Positions 33,991-41,670 of a DNA stretch of 48,315 nucleotides are shown here, in pieces. Origin of the DNA: an uncultured Flavobacteriaceae bacterium. GTDB taxonomy: Bacteria; Bacteroidota; Bacteroidia; Flavobacteriales; Flavobacteriaceae. The notes below the pieces were generated by a model. The model made no database searches. It saw only the letters and a program-made list of their open reading frames with translations, and was not told where the DNA came from. Numbering within the stretch: the first letter of the stretch is position 1; each line of letters starts with the position of its first letter. A program made the position numbers and the translations under genes. The DNA lies in assembly GCA_937944485.1 (NCBI GenBank), contig CALDYU010000032.1, forward strand, positions 1-48,315. The letters run 5' to 3'.

Positions 33991-35325
33991 ATGAAAACAG
34001 TATATAAATTAACGTTAGGATTACTGCTGTTACTAACAGCATGTGAAAATGATTTGGACCAAGTTCCACCAAATATTGCCAGTGCTGATTCTTTAGAAGA
34101 TTTCACTGGAGTGTTGAATGCAGCATACTTTTATCAACATGGTTCTGTTACACCTATGGCGGTAATGGGCGACTTTAGGGCAGATAATGCTTTTATGTTT
34201 GAAGCGCCATTTACAGAATTCGACGAATTCGATGCTGACTTACCAGCAATGGAAGATCAGTTTTTCGGACCATTTTATACGGCATTGTACAGATCTATAT
34301 TGAGTGCCAATAATGTAATTGAAAATTCTTCTAACGCTAATGATGTTGGCGAAGCTAAATTTTTAAGAGCATTGTCATATTTTAAATTAGTTCAAGTATT
34401 TGGTGATGTGACTGTAAACTTGTCAGCAACTCCGCCAACAGATGACGCGTCCATATTTGTTAGACAGCCCGCATCTGATGTATATAACAATGTTATTATT
34501 CCAGATTTACAGGATGCGATTGCTGCTCTAGAGAGCGAAAGTGTAAATGGAAGAGCTTCAAGGTTAGCCGCTCAAGGAATATTAGGTAAAGTATATATGC
34601 ATCGTGGAGATTTTGCGAATGCGCAAACACAATTAGCGGCGGTTATTAGTGGTGCTTCGGCTGCTGGCGTAGAATTGCAAGAAAATTTTACAGATATATT
34701 CGGAGTTGATAATGATTTAAATTCAGAAATTATTTTTGCAACGCAAATCTCAAGCTCTATAGTTGATGAGTATGGTTTCTCTGAATTTTGGTCATGGTCT
34801 GGTGGTCTAGATACAAAATCGCTAATGCCTTTAGATGTTGATTTGATAGCAGCTTTTGATGCCGTTGTAAATGATACCCTTCCTGGAGGTGATTTAAGAA
34901 GAGCTGTTACTATTAATGAGGAATTAATGGCTTCACCAAAGTTTCCCCAAACTGGAGGCCCAGATCACGATTGGATAGAATTGCGGTTAGCTGATGTTAT
35001 CTTGTTATACGCCGAAGCGTTAAATGAAAATGGTGCAAATGCTGCAGAGGTATTGGCATTATTAGATCCGATTAGATTAAGAGCGGGTTTAACAAATTTA
35101 GACCCAATGGTACTAAATACGCAAGCTTTGGTCAGACAGGCCATTCAAGATGAAAGAAGACTAGAATTGGCCTATGAGGGTCAACGTTGGTTTGATTTAG
35201 TAAGAACGGGTACGGTTGATGCTGAAATGGGACAGACAATCAACAGTCAATTCCATTTATTTCCAATTCCAATATCAGAAATACTTGCTACCGGCGGGGT
35301 TATTACACAGAACCCGGGTTATTAA
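33991..35325 (+). CDS. SusD-like substrate-binding lipoprotein 2
   Basis: This 444-residue SusD/RagB-family lipoprotein (lipobox LTAC before ENDL) has the family segments EAKFLRALSYFKLVQVFGDV, GRASRLAAQGILGKVYM and RQAIQDERRLELAYEGQRWF, and ends NPGY like SusD-1. It is shorter than SusD-1 and quite divergent, so the pair was not made by a recent copying of the SusCD-1 genes. It should cap SusC-2 at the cell surface. A long inverted repeat follows about 45 bp after the stop. Confidence 0.93.
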   Translation: MKTVYKLTLGLLLLLTACENDLDQVPPNIASADSLEDFTGVLNAAYFYQHGSVTPMAVMGDFRADNAFMFEAPFTEFDEFDADLPAMEDQFFGPFYTALYRSILSANNVIENSSNANDVGEAKFLRALSYFKLVQVFGDVTVNLSATPPTDDASIFVRQPASDVYNNVIIPDLQDAIAALESESVNGRASRLAAQGILGKVYMHRGDFANAQTQLAAVISGASAAGVELQENFTDIFGVDNDLNSEIIFATQISSSIVDEYGFSEFWSWSGGLDTKSLMPLDVDLIAAFDAVVNDTLPGGDLRRAVTINEELMASPKFPQTGGPDHDWIELRLADVILLYAEALNENGANAAEVLALLDPIRLRAGLTNLDPMVLNTQALVRQAIQDERRLELAYEGQRWFDLVRTGTVDAEMGQTINSQFHLFPIPISEILATGGVITQNPGY

Positions 35326-35371
35326 AAATTGATAGGTATAAGAATTTGTTTGAGTTAGTTTTTTTAAGGCG

Positions 35372-35398
35372 TTTTTCCGGCTTTAAAGGCCGGAAAAA
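35372..35398. repeat. Perfect inverted repeat after susD-2
   Basis: TTTTTCCGGC (35372-35381) and GCCGGAAAAA (35389-35398) form a 10-bp stem around a seven-base loop. It could act as a terminator or mRNA end-stabilising hairpin, but the 3' arm is followed by ATGCTTTAA rather than a T-run, so intrinsic termination is not certain. Confidence 0.6.
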
Positions 35399-35491
35399 AT
35401 GCTTTAATTACTGTACAAAAAACGATTCTTTTGTATAAATAACCATCAAATAGTCTAACAGCTTTGTTAAAGTTCTTTTTTTTATATTATT

Positions 35492-35516
35492 TTAACAGAC
35501 CAATCTGGTTAACCAG
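35492..35516 (+). promoter_or_regulatory. Operator 5 (upstream of GntR-2)
   Basis: CTGGTTAACCAG (35505-35516) is a perfect 12-bp palindrome, and a degenerate copy with a good right half (GACCAA) ends at 35503, again one base apart (13-bp spacing). It lies 24 bp before the GntR-2 ATG, as expected for autoregulation. No exact TAnnTTTG box overlaps it. Confidence 0.65.
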
Positions 35517-35539
35517 TTATAATTAATATTAATTCTTTT

Positions 35540-36241
35540 ATGAAGATTGAAATACTGACAAGAACGGAAAATCAAGAAATTCAAAATGAAATCATATCCA
35601 AAATTAGAGATTTGATGAATTATAAAAATCTTGAACCCGGTGATAAATTGCCATCAGAACGTATGCTTTCTGAAAAATTTAGTGTTAGTAGAAGTAATGT
35701 TAGAGAAGCCATTCAAAAACTAGAGTTTTATGGTCTATTAGTTTCTAAACCGCAAAGCGGCACCTTTGTTGCCGATATTGGTCAGGTAGCCATGAATGGG
35801 ATGATTGAAGATATTTTGAGATTAAAAGAACCAGATTTCAAGTCACTAGTTGAGACTAGAATATTACTTGAACTGAAGGCGGTACGACTTGCAGCCCAAA
35901 GAAGAACAGAACAAGATTTGATACAAATGAAGAAGGCTTTAGAAGCTTACAGTGAAAAAGCTAAAAATGGAGAAGATGCCGTTCAAGAAGATTTGTTATT
36001 TCATCTGGCTATCGCTAAGGCGAGTGGCAATAGTACGATGAATACTTTTATGTTAATTATTACTCCTGAAATCATCACAAAGTTTGAAGAGCATCACGTG
36101 TGTGATAAGGGCTTGGCATTCATGGGAATTCAAGAACACCAAGATATATATGATGCCATTGAGGTTCAAGACCCTCAGTTGGCAAAAGAGAAAATGAAAG
36201 TACATTTTAAGACGCTTTATCAATACTGTTATAATATCTAA
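35540..36241 (+). CDS. GntR/FCD-family regulator 2
   Basis: This 233-residue regulator is a paralogue of GntR-1 (about 26 differences in 233 residues by eye). The winged HTH differs at only a few places (Ser for Gly48, Val for Leu54), so both should recognise the same operator. Most changes are in the FCD domain (around residues 113-145 and 193-224), while EDLLFHLAIAKASGN and EEHHVCD are unchanged, so ligand response is probably similar. Operator 5 just upstream suggests autorepression. It sits at the end of the SusCD-2 module and before the MFS-to-aldolase genes. AusR of Zobellia is the likely model. Confidence 0.9.
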   Translation: MKIEILTRTENQEIQNEIISKIRDLMNYKNLEPGDKLPSERMLSEKFSVSRSNVREAIQKLEFYGLLVSKPQSGTFVADIGQVAMNGMIEDILRLKEPDFKSLVETRILLELKAVRLAAQRRTEQDLIQMKKALEAYSEKAKNGEDAVQEDLLFHLAIAKASGNSTMNTFMLIITPEIITKFEEHHVCDKGLAFMGIQEHQDIYDAIEVQDPQLAKEKMKVHFKTLYQYCYNI

Positions 36242-36481
36242 TATGGTAATTATAAATAGGATAAAATTGCAGGCTTTTATCTTTTCTACTATTAAAATTG
36301 AAGAGAGGTAATACTTATAATATAACTATTTATATTCGGCAGTAATTGAACATTTTTTGAAATTACATCCAGAAATTATTGGCTAGAACTTAAGTATAAA
36401 GAAGAATACAAGCTCAGTGCTTGCTGGTTTACTATTGTTTATATGAGGCAGCGAATATTTAAATATCGAAAATAGAAGATT
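36242..36481 (+). other. Gap before MFS gene
   Basis: This 240-bp gap shows no gene, strong promoter or hairpin. The only regulatory resemblance is a weak operator-like sequence, CTGGTTTACTAT (36424-36435, 9 of 12 bases matching CTGGTTAACCAG). Confidence 0.4.
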
Positions 36482-37777
36482 ATGAAAGTCAAAGGTTTAA
36501 GATGGTGGATCATAGCACTGATAGCTCTTGCGACAGTTATTAATTATATTGACCGTCAGTCTATTGGCGTGCTCTGGCCCGATATTGCGGAAGACTTGTT
36601 CCCTGATAATACTACAGATGAGCGTAAAGAAATCTTTGCAACTATTTCAGTGATTTTCATGTTTTCTTATGCTTTCGGTCAAGCAATATTTGGTAAAATT
36701 TTAGATTGGTTAGGAACACGAATTGGTTTTGCGTTGTCAATTTCTGTATGGTCTATTGCAACGGTGCTTCATGCTTTCGCGAAAGGTGTCTTAAGTTTTG
36801 GAATTTTTCGTTCAATATTAGGTATTGCTGAGGCCGGTAACTGGCCAGGTGCTGCAAAGGCGAATGCGGAGTGGTTTCCAACTAAAGAGCGTGCCTTTGC
36901 ACAAGGTCTGTTTAATTCAGGAGCTGCTGTCGGTGGCATTGTGGCACTACCAGCAATAGCACTTTTGACCGTATATTTCAGTTGGCAAATGATTTTTATT
37001 ATTGTTGGTTTAGTAGGTTTGTTGTGGTTGATACCATGGCTACTCTTGGTTAAAGCTCCGCCAAAAAAACATCCCTGGTTGTCTGATCAAGAACGTCAGT
37101 ATATCTTAACAGGTCAACAAAATCAAGACGTTAATAAAGATGGCGTTTACGATGAAGGTTATAACCCTAACACAGGAAAACTTTTAGCTCATAAACAAAG
37201 TTGGGGAGTTATTATCGCTTCTGCAGCAATAGACCCTATTTGGTGGCTATTTGTAGTTTGGATTCCAATATACTTAAATGAAGTTTATGGAATGGATGTG
37301 AAATCAATCGGTCTTTATGGATGGGTACCTTATGCCGGAGCAATGTTAGGTGCTTGGTTTGGCGGACTATATGCGCAGAATAGAATAAAAGCGGGTTGGT
37401 CTGTCGATAGAACTAGAAAAGTTGTAATTACAATTGGTTGTCTGATTATGTTGCCAAGTTTGTTAGCGATGGCCAATCCTGGTGGTCCAACTTCCGCCGT
37501 ATTAATTATGGCTGTTATCTTATTTGGCTTTCAAACAGCTATCGGAAATGTACAAACCCTACCAAGTGATTTTTTCGGTGGAAAAACAGTAGGAACATTA
37601 TCAGGTATTGCTGGTATGGCAGCTAAATTGACAGCTGCAGGATTAATATATTTAGTTCCTTGGCTAACATCTGGGGGTAATTATACTCCAGCATTCGTAA
37701 TAGGTGCTACAATGGCAATAATTGCCCTAGCAAGTATATGGATCTTATGTCCAAAGATTGAACCTCTGAAGGGTTAA
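36482..37777 (+). CDS. MFS transporter, hexuronate/anion-cation symporter type
   Basis: This 431-residue inner-membrane carrier has about 12 hydrophobic segments and the ExuT/ACS-family start: LRWWIIALIALATVINYIDR, followed by a conserved GIAEAGNWPGAAKANAEWFP motif and a loop with FPTKERAFAQG. Family members carry glucuronate, galacturonate or related acids with protons. Here it probably brings the PL17 products (unsaturated uronate or DEH) from periplasm to cytoplasm. The first visible regulatory feature is a poor operator match (CTGGTTTACTAT, 36424-36435) about 45 bp upstream. It heads the SDR-kdgK-aldolase group. Confidence 0.9.
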   Translation: MKVKGLRWWIIALIALATVINYIDRQSIGVLWPDIAEDLFPDNTTDERKEIFATISVIFMFSYAFGQAIFGKILDWLGTRIGFALSISVWSIATVLHAFAKGVLSFGIFRSILGIAEAGNWPGAAKANAEWFPTKERAFAQGLFNSGAAVGGIVALPAIALLTVYFSWQMIFIIVGLVGLLWLIPWLLLVKAPPKKHPWLSDQERQYILTGQQNQDVNKDGVYDEGYNPNTGKLLAHKQSWGVIIASAAIDPIWWLFVVWIPIYLNEVYGMDVKSIGLYGWVPYAGAMLGAWFGGLYAQNRIKAGWSVDRTRKVVITIGCLIMLPSLLAMANPGGPTSAVLIMAVILFGFQTAIGNVQTLPSDFFGGKTVGTLSGIAGMAAKLTAAGLIYLVPWLTSGGNYTPAFVIGATMAIIALASIWILCPKIEPLKG

Positions 37778-37808
37778 AATAAACATTAAAGAATATAAAT
37801 AATTAATA

Positions 37809-38573
37809 ATGAGTAAAAATAAAGGAAAAATAGCAGTAGTAACTGGTGCAACTGGTGGCATTGGTTTTTCAGTGGCTAAACGATTAGGTCAAGATGGCTA
37901 TACCGTTGTTATAAATGGTATTGAAGATGCAGAAGGTGCCAAAAGAATTTCAGAGCTGACTGCAGTCGGAATCGATGCCGAATATATTGGATTTGATGTT
38001 ACAAGCGAAGAAGCTGTAACTACAAATATCAAAGCAATAGGTGAAAAATACGGTAAAATAGATGTTTTAGTTAACAATGCTGGCGGATTAGGTGGGAGAT
38101 CTAGATTTGAGGAAATGACAACGGATTTCTACAGGTTCGTTATGGCCTTAAACTTAGATTCTGTATTTTTCGCTTCAAGAGCTGCGATTCCATTCCTTAA
38201 AAAAGGAGAACATCCGTCCATAATAAACTATACTTCAAATGCTGGTTGGACGGCAGGTGGTCCAGGAGCAGGTATTTATGGGACGTCAAAAGCTGGAGTT
38301 CATGCTATAACTAGAGCTTTGGCAAAAGATCTAGCAGAATACGGTATTAGAGCGAATGCTGTATCTCCAGGTACCATTGATACGGATTTTCATAAGCAAA
38401 TCAAATCAACTAAGCCTGAAGTGTTTGCCTCATGGGCAAATAATATAATGCTTGGTAGATTGGGTCAACCTGAAGATGTTGCCGGAGTTATTTCCTTTCT
38501 GGCTAGTAAAGATGCTTCTTTTATAACTGCCGAAACAATTCAAATCGGTGGAGGGCAAGCATTAGGGATTTAA
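37809..38573 (+). CDS. SDR-family oxidoreductase, candidate DEH reductase
   Basis: This 254-residue short-chain dehydrogenase has the VTGATGGIG cofactor loop, NNAG, and the YGTSK catalytic pair (Tyr157, Lys161). It lies between the uronate transporter and KDG kinase, so reduction of DEH to KDG is the most likely role; in the Zobellia alginate operon an SDR holds this position. After strand 2 the sequence is NGIEDAEG, which lacks the basic residues often used for NADPH, so NADH is possible. The other SDR in the locus differs at this position, so the two could use different cofactors. It follows the MFS gene by 31 bp. Confidence 0.87.
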   Translation: MSKNKGKIAVVTGATGGIGFSVAKRLGQDGYTVVINGIEDAEGAKRISELTAVGIDAEYIGFDVTSEEAVTTNIKAIGEKYGKIDVLVNNAGGLGGRSRFEEMTTDFYRFVMALNLDSVFFASRAAIPFLKKGEHPSIINYTSNAGWTAGGPGAGIYGTSKAGVHAITRALAKDLAEYGIRANAVSPGTIDTDFHKQIKSTKPEVFASWANNIMLGRLGQPEDVAGVISFLASKDASFITAETIQIGGGQALGI

Positions 38574-38614
38574 ATAAAATCCGCTTAAACATTTGATTAA
38601 ATTTATTCCCTCTT

Positions 38615-38650
38615 TGCTGAAACAAGCCTGCCTTTTAGGCAGGCTCAGCA
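38615..38650 (+). terminator. Hairpin between SDR and KDG kinase (possible terminator)
   Basis: AGCCTGCC (38625-38632) pairs with GGCAGGCT (38638-38645), and the outer TGCTG/CAGCA arms extend the stem. The sequence after it (CATTTTAATGG) has only a short T-run, so termination may be partial, dividing the MFS-SDR part from kdgK. Confidence 0.5.
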
Positions 38651-38682
38651 TTTTAATGGTAATTACAATAAATTAACACAAA

Positions 38683-39723
38683 ATGAAAAAAGTAGTAACC
38701 TTTGGTGAGATTATGCTTCGTTTATCACCGCCAGGATTTTTAAGGTTTTCCCAAGCGAGCAGTTTCGATGTAGTATATGGTGGTGGAGAATCAAATGTGG
38801 CTGTTTCCTTAGCCAATTACGGTGTTCCAGTAGATTTTGTAACGCGTTTACCCAAGAATGATATAGGTGCTTGTGCCTTAATGGAAATGCGTAAAAGAGG
38901 CGTGGGTACTGATAAGATTATCTATGGTGGAGATCGCCTTGGTATTTATTTTTTAGAAACGGGTGCCGTAAGCCGTGGTAGTAAAGTAGTATATGATCGT
39001 GCACATTCCGCGATTGCTGAAATCGAAAAAGGAATGATTGATTGGAAAGCTGTTTTTAAAGATGTAGAATGGTTTCATTGGACAGGTATTACACCTGCCA
39101 TCTCTCAAGGCGCTGCAGATGAATGTTTAGAGGCAGTTAAGGTTGCCAGTGAAATGGGAGTTACTATCTCTACAGACTTGAACTATAGAGCCAAACTTTG
39201 GAATTATGGTGGCGATAGAGAAGGCATCATGACGGAGCTCACTTCCTATTGTGATATTATCTTAGGAAATGAAGAAGATGCTGAAAAGCACTTCGGTATC
39301 AAGCCAGAAGGTCTTGATATTACTACGCAGGGCGAGCATGTAAAGGCGGAAGCATTTTTATCTGTTTGTGAGCAAATGATGAAAAAATTCCCTAGAGCTA
39401 AGAAAGTAATAACCACTTTAAGAGGTTCTATTTCGGCATCTCATAATTCATGGGCTGGAGTTTTATATGATGGTAAAACCATGTTTAAATCACCAGAATA
39501 TCAAATCACTGATATTGTCGACCGTGTAGGTGGTGGCGATTCGTTTATGGGTGGTTTGATATATGGCTTATTGAAGTATCCTGAAGACGACCAAAACGCC
39601 TTGAATTTTGCAGTAGCAGCTTCTTGCTTAAAGCATACCATTAAAGGCGATGCTAACTTGGCGACTGTTGCAGAGGTTGAAAAATTAATGGGAGGCGATG
39701 CCTCAGGTAGAGTAGCACGATAA
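38683..39723 (+). CDS. kdgK: 2-keto-3-deoxygluconate kinase (PfkB family)
   Basis: This 346-residue sugar kinase of the PfkB/ribokinase family is expected to phosphorylate KDG to KDPG with ATP in the cytoplasm. It begins VVTFGEIMLRLSPPG, the usual start of KDG kinases, has YGGGESNVAVSLANYG near residue 32, and carries the C-terminal signature DRVGGGDSFMGG with catalytic Asp286. The following KDPG aldolase gene, 9 bp downstream, uses its product, which supports the assignment. Length is typical for bacterial and flavobacterial KdgK. Confidence 0.93.
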   Translation: MKKVVTFGEIMLRLSPPGFLRFSQASSFDVVYGGGESNVAVSLANYGVPVDFVTRLPKNDIGACALMEMRKRGVGTDKIIYGGDRLGIYFLETGAVSRGSKVVYDRAHSAIAEIEKGMIDWKAVFKDVEWFHWTGITPAISQGAADECLEAVKVASEMGVTISTDLNYRAKLWNYGGDREGIMTELTSYCDIILGNEEDAEKHFGIKPEGLDITTQGEHVKAEAFLSVCEQMMKKFPRAKKVITTLRGSISASHNSWAGVLYDGKTMFKSPEYQITDIVDRVGGGDSFMGGLIYGLLKYPEDDQNALNFAVAASCLKHTIKGDANLATVAEVEKLMGGDASGRVAR

Positions 39724-39732
39724 AAATTATAG

Positions 39733-40398
39733 ATGGAAATGATTTCTCAAGAAAGCATTATTGCTGCAATGAAAAAAGGAGGTCTCGTACCTGTTTTTAA
39801 TCACACCGATAGTACCATTGCTAAAAATGTATTGGATGCTTGTTATCAGGGTGGTGTTCGTGTTTTTGAATTTACCAATAGAGGTGCAAATGCCCTAGAA
39901 GTATTTGAAGCGCTAGCAAAACATGCTGAAAAGTATGATGATTTGTATTTAGGTATCGGTACCATATTTTCAGCCGATGACGCTAAAAAATTCTTTGATA
40001 AACGAGCTAGTTTTATAGTCTCGCCAGCAATGATACCAGAAATGGCGGAATATTGTAATTCTGCCAATGTATTATGGGTGCCAGGCTGTGGAACGGTAAC
40101 TGAAATACACCAAGCCGTAAATTTAGGAGCCAAAATGGTAAAGGCTTTTCCAGGTAATGTTTTGAGTCCTGGTTTTGTAAAATCGGTTAAAGCAGTATTC
40201 CCGAATATTCCTATTATGCCAACAGGTGGCGTAGCACCAACGGAAGAAAACTTAAGTGCTTGGTTCGATGTGGGAGTCACTTGCGTAGGTATGGGTTCAA
40301 AATTGGTGAGTAAAGATATTATTGCTAATCAAGATTATGCGGTTCTTAAAACTAGAGTAGAAGAGGCCTTAAAGACCATCACTAAAATCAGAAACTAA
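39733..40398 (+). CDS. eda: KDPG aldolase
   Basis: This 221-residue class I aldolase splits 2-keto-3-deoxy-6-phosphogluconate into pyruvate and glyceraldehyde-3-phosphate. The Schiff-base Lys137 lies in MVKAFPG, Glu46 in VFEFTNRG is the expected catalytic acid/base, and IMPTGG near residue 160 binds phosphate. It may begin at Met1 (39733) or Met3. Its last base overlaps the first base of the next gene (40398), so the aldolase and the NRAMP-like transporter are tightly coupled. This enzyme ends the alginate breakdown route. Confidence 0.94.
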   Translation: MEMISQESIIAAMKKGGLVPVFNHTDSTIAKNVLDACYQGGVRVFEFTNRGANALEVFEALAKHAEKYDDLYLGIGTIFSADDAKKFFDKRASFIVSPAMIPEMAEYCNSANVLWVPGCGTVTEIHQAVNLGAKMVKAFPGNVLSPGFVKSVKAVFPNIPIMPTGGVAPTEENLSAWFDVGVTCVGMGSKLVSKDIIANQDYAVLKTRVEEALKTITKIRN

Positions 40399-41666
40399 TG
40401 CCAACCGAAAAAAGATCATTCTTAGGTAAATTTCTAGCTATGGTCTTGGCTTTTGGTCCAGGTATTTTTGCCATTGGTTATACCATCGGTACTGGTAGCG
40501 TGACATCAATGATAGTTGCCGGCAGTACCTATGGCATGCAGTTGCTTTGGGTACTACTTTTAAGTTGTCTTTTTTCAGGCTTGTTAATTTTCGCTTATGG
40601 TAATTATGCTTTGGTTACTGGCGAAACTGCGCTGTTTGCTTTCAAAAAACATTTGAAATGGGGCAAACTCATTGCCATTCTTGTCATACTTGGAATTTCA
40701 TTCGGACAATGGAATTCGCTTATGGGTATCTTAGGAATCTCCTCGAATATCATATATGAGATATTCTTGATTTACTTTCCTGATTTGGCGGGGTATCAGT
40801 ATGAGTCGGTACTTATTATTGCCATTGCGGTAGTTCTTACTTTTTACGGATTACTGCTGGTCGGGAAGTATACTTTTTTCGAAAAGATACTTATTATCTT
40901 TGTAACCATAATGGGGCTTTCTTTCTTGGTGTCACTATTTATGGTGTATCCATTGCCCATAGAAGTTACCAAAGGTTTGATTCCGTCAATACCACAAGTG
41001 GAAGGCGGGCAAATGATGGTTGCCGCTTTTGTAGGTACTACCATGGCCGCCGCTACCTTTTTATCACGCCCCCTTTTTGTACAAGGTAAAGGGTGGAATA
41101 TCAATAATTTAAAACATCAAAAGAAAGATGCCATAGTAGCGGCAACACTTGTATTTCTTATAAGCGCAACAATTATGGCAGTGGCCTGTGGTGCTTTATT
41201 TCATCAGGGGCAACCTGTAACAAAAGTGGTTGACATGGTGGGTACTTTAGAACCTGTTGCGGGTAAATTTGCACTAACATTATTTTTCTTTGGCACTTTA
41301 AGTGCAGGGCTATCATCAATTTTTCCTTGTCTGTTAATTGCGCCAATTTTATTGGCAGATTACCAGTCTGGTAAGTTAGACACTAGTTCAAAGCAGTTTA
41401 GAATAGTTACAGCTATCGCTAGTTTATTTGCATTGATCGTACCCGTTTTTGGAGCAAACCCTGTTGAAATGCAAATCGTATCACAGGTGTTCAATGTATT
41501 CGTATTGCCTTTGGTTATTATTGGTATTCTTCTTCTTATTAATAAAAAGAAACTGATGAAAGAACACAAAGCCACTCTTTGGCTGAATTTTGGCCTCATT
41601 GCAGCACTTTTCTTCGCCTGTGTTATTTCTTATAATGGTGTGGTAGCCTTATTAAATTATTTTTAA
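40398..41666 (+). CDS. NRAMP-fold transporter lacking metal-binding motifs
   Basis: This 422-residue inner-membrane protein has about 11 hydrophobic segments and clear NRAMP family similarity: GPGIFAIGYTI at residues 20-30 and AGSTYGMQLLWVLLLS after it. In NRAMPs helix 1 carries DPGN and helix 6 carries MPHN, which hold the metal ion. Here the aligned positions read GTGS (31-34) and AAAT (217-220), so the metal ligands are gone. With the aldolase gene overlapping by 1 bp, a sugar acid or other organic anion is a better guess than a divalent metal. The substrate is not known; annotation as a metal transporter would be misleading. Confidence 0.85.
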   Translation: MPTEKRSFLGKFLAMVLAFGPGIFAIGYTIGTGSVTSMIVAGSTYGMQLLWVLLLSCLFSGLLIFAYGNYALVTGETALFAFKKHLKWGKLIAILVILGISFGQWNSLMGILGISSNIIYEIFLIYFPDLAGYQYESVLIIAIAVVLTFYGLLLVGKYTFFEKILIIFVTIMGLSFLVSLFMVYPLPIEVTKGLIPSIPQVEGGQMMVAAFVGTTMAAATFLSRPLFVQGKGWNINNLKHQKKDAIVAATLVFLISATIMAVACGALFHQGQPVTKVVDMVGTLEPVAGKFALTLFFFGTLSAGLSSIFPCLLIAPILLADYQSGKLDTSSKQFRIVTAIASLFALIVPVFGANPVEMQIVSQVFNVFVLPLVIIGILLLINKKKLMKEHKATLWLNFGLIAALFFACVISYNGVVALLNYF

Positions 41667-41670
41667 GCTA

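Noticed and set aside
35372..35398. Firm intrinsic terminator after susD-2
   Set aside because: The inverted repeat is perfect, but the stem ends in A and lacks a following T-run, so I list it as an inverted repeat only.
39846..40280. 144-codon minus-strand open frame within the aldolase gene
   Set aside because: It is antisense to the KDPG aldolase gene, whose catalytic residues are clear, and has no family features.
40398..41666. Divalent metal transporter annotation
   Set aside because: Family fold is right, but DPGN and MPHN metal sites are replaced by GTGS and AAAT.
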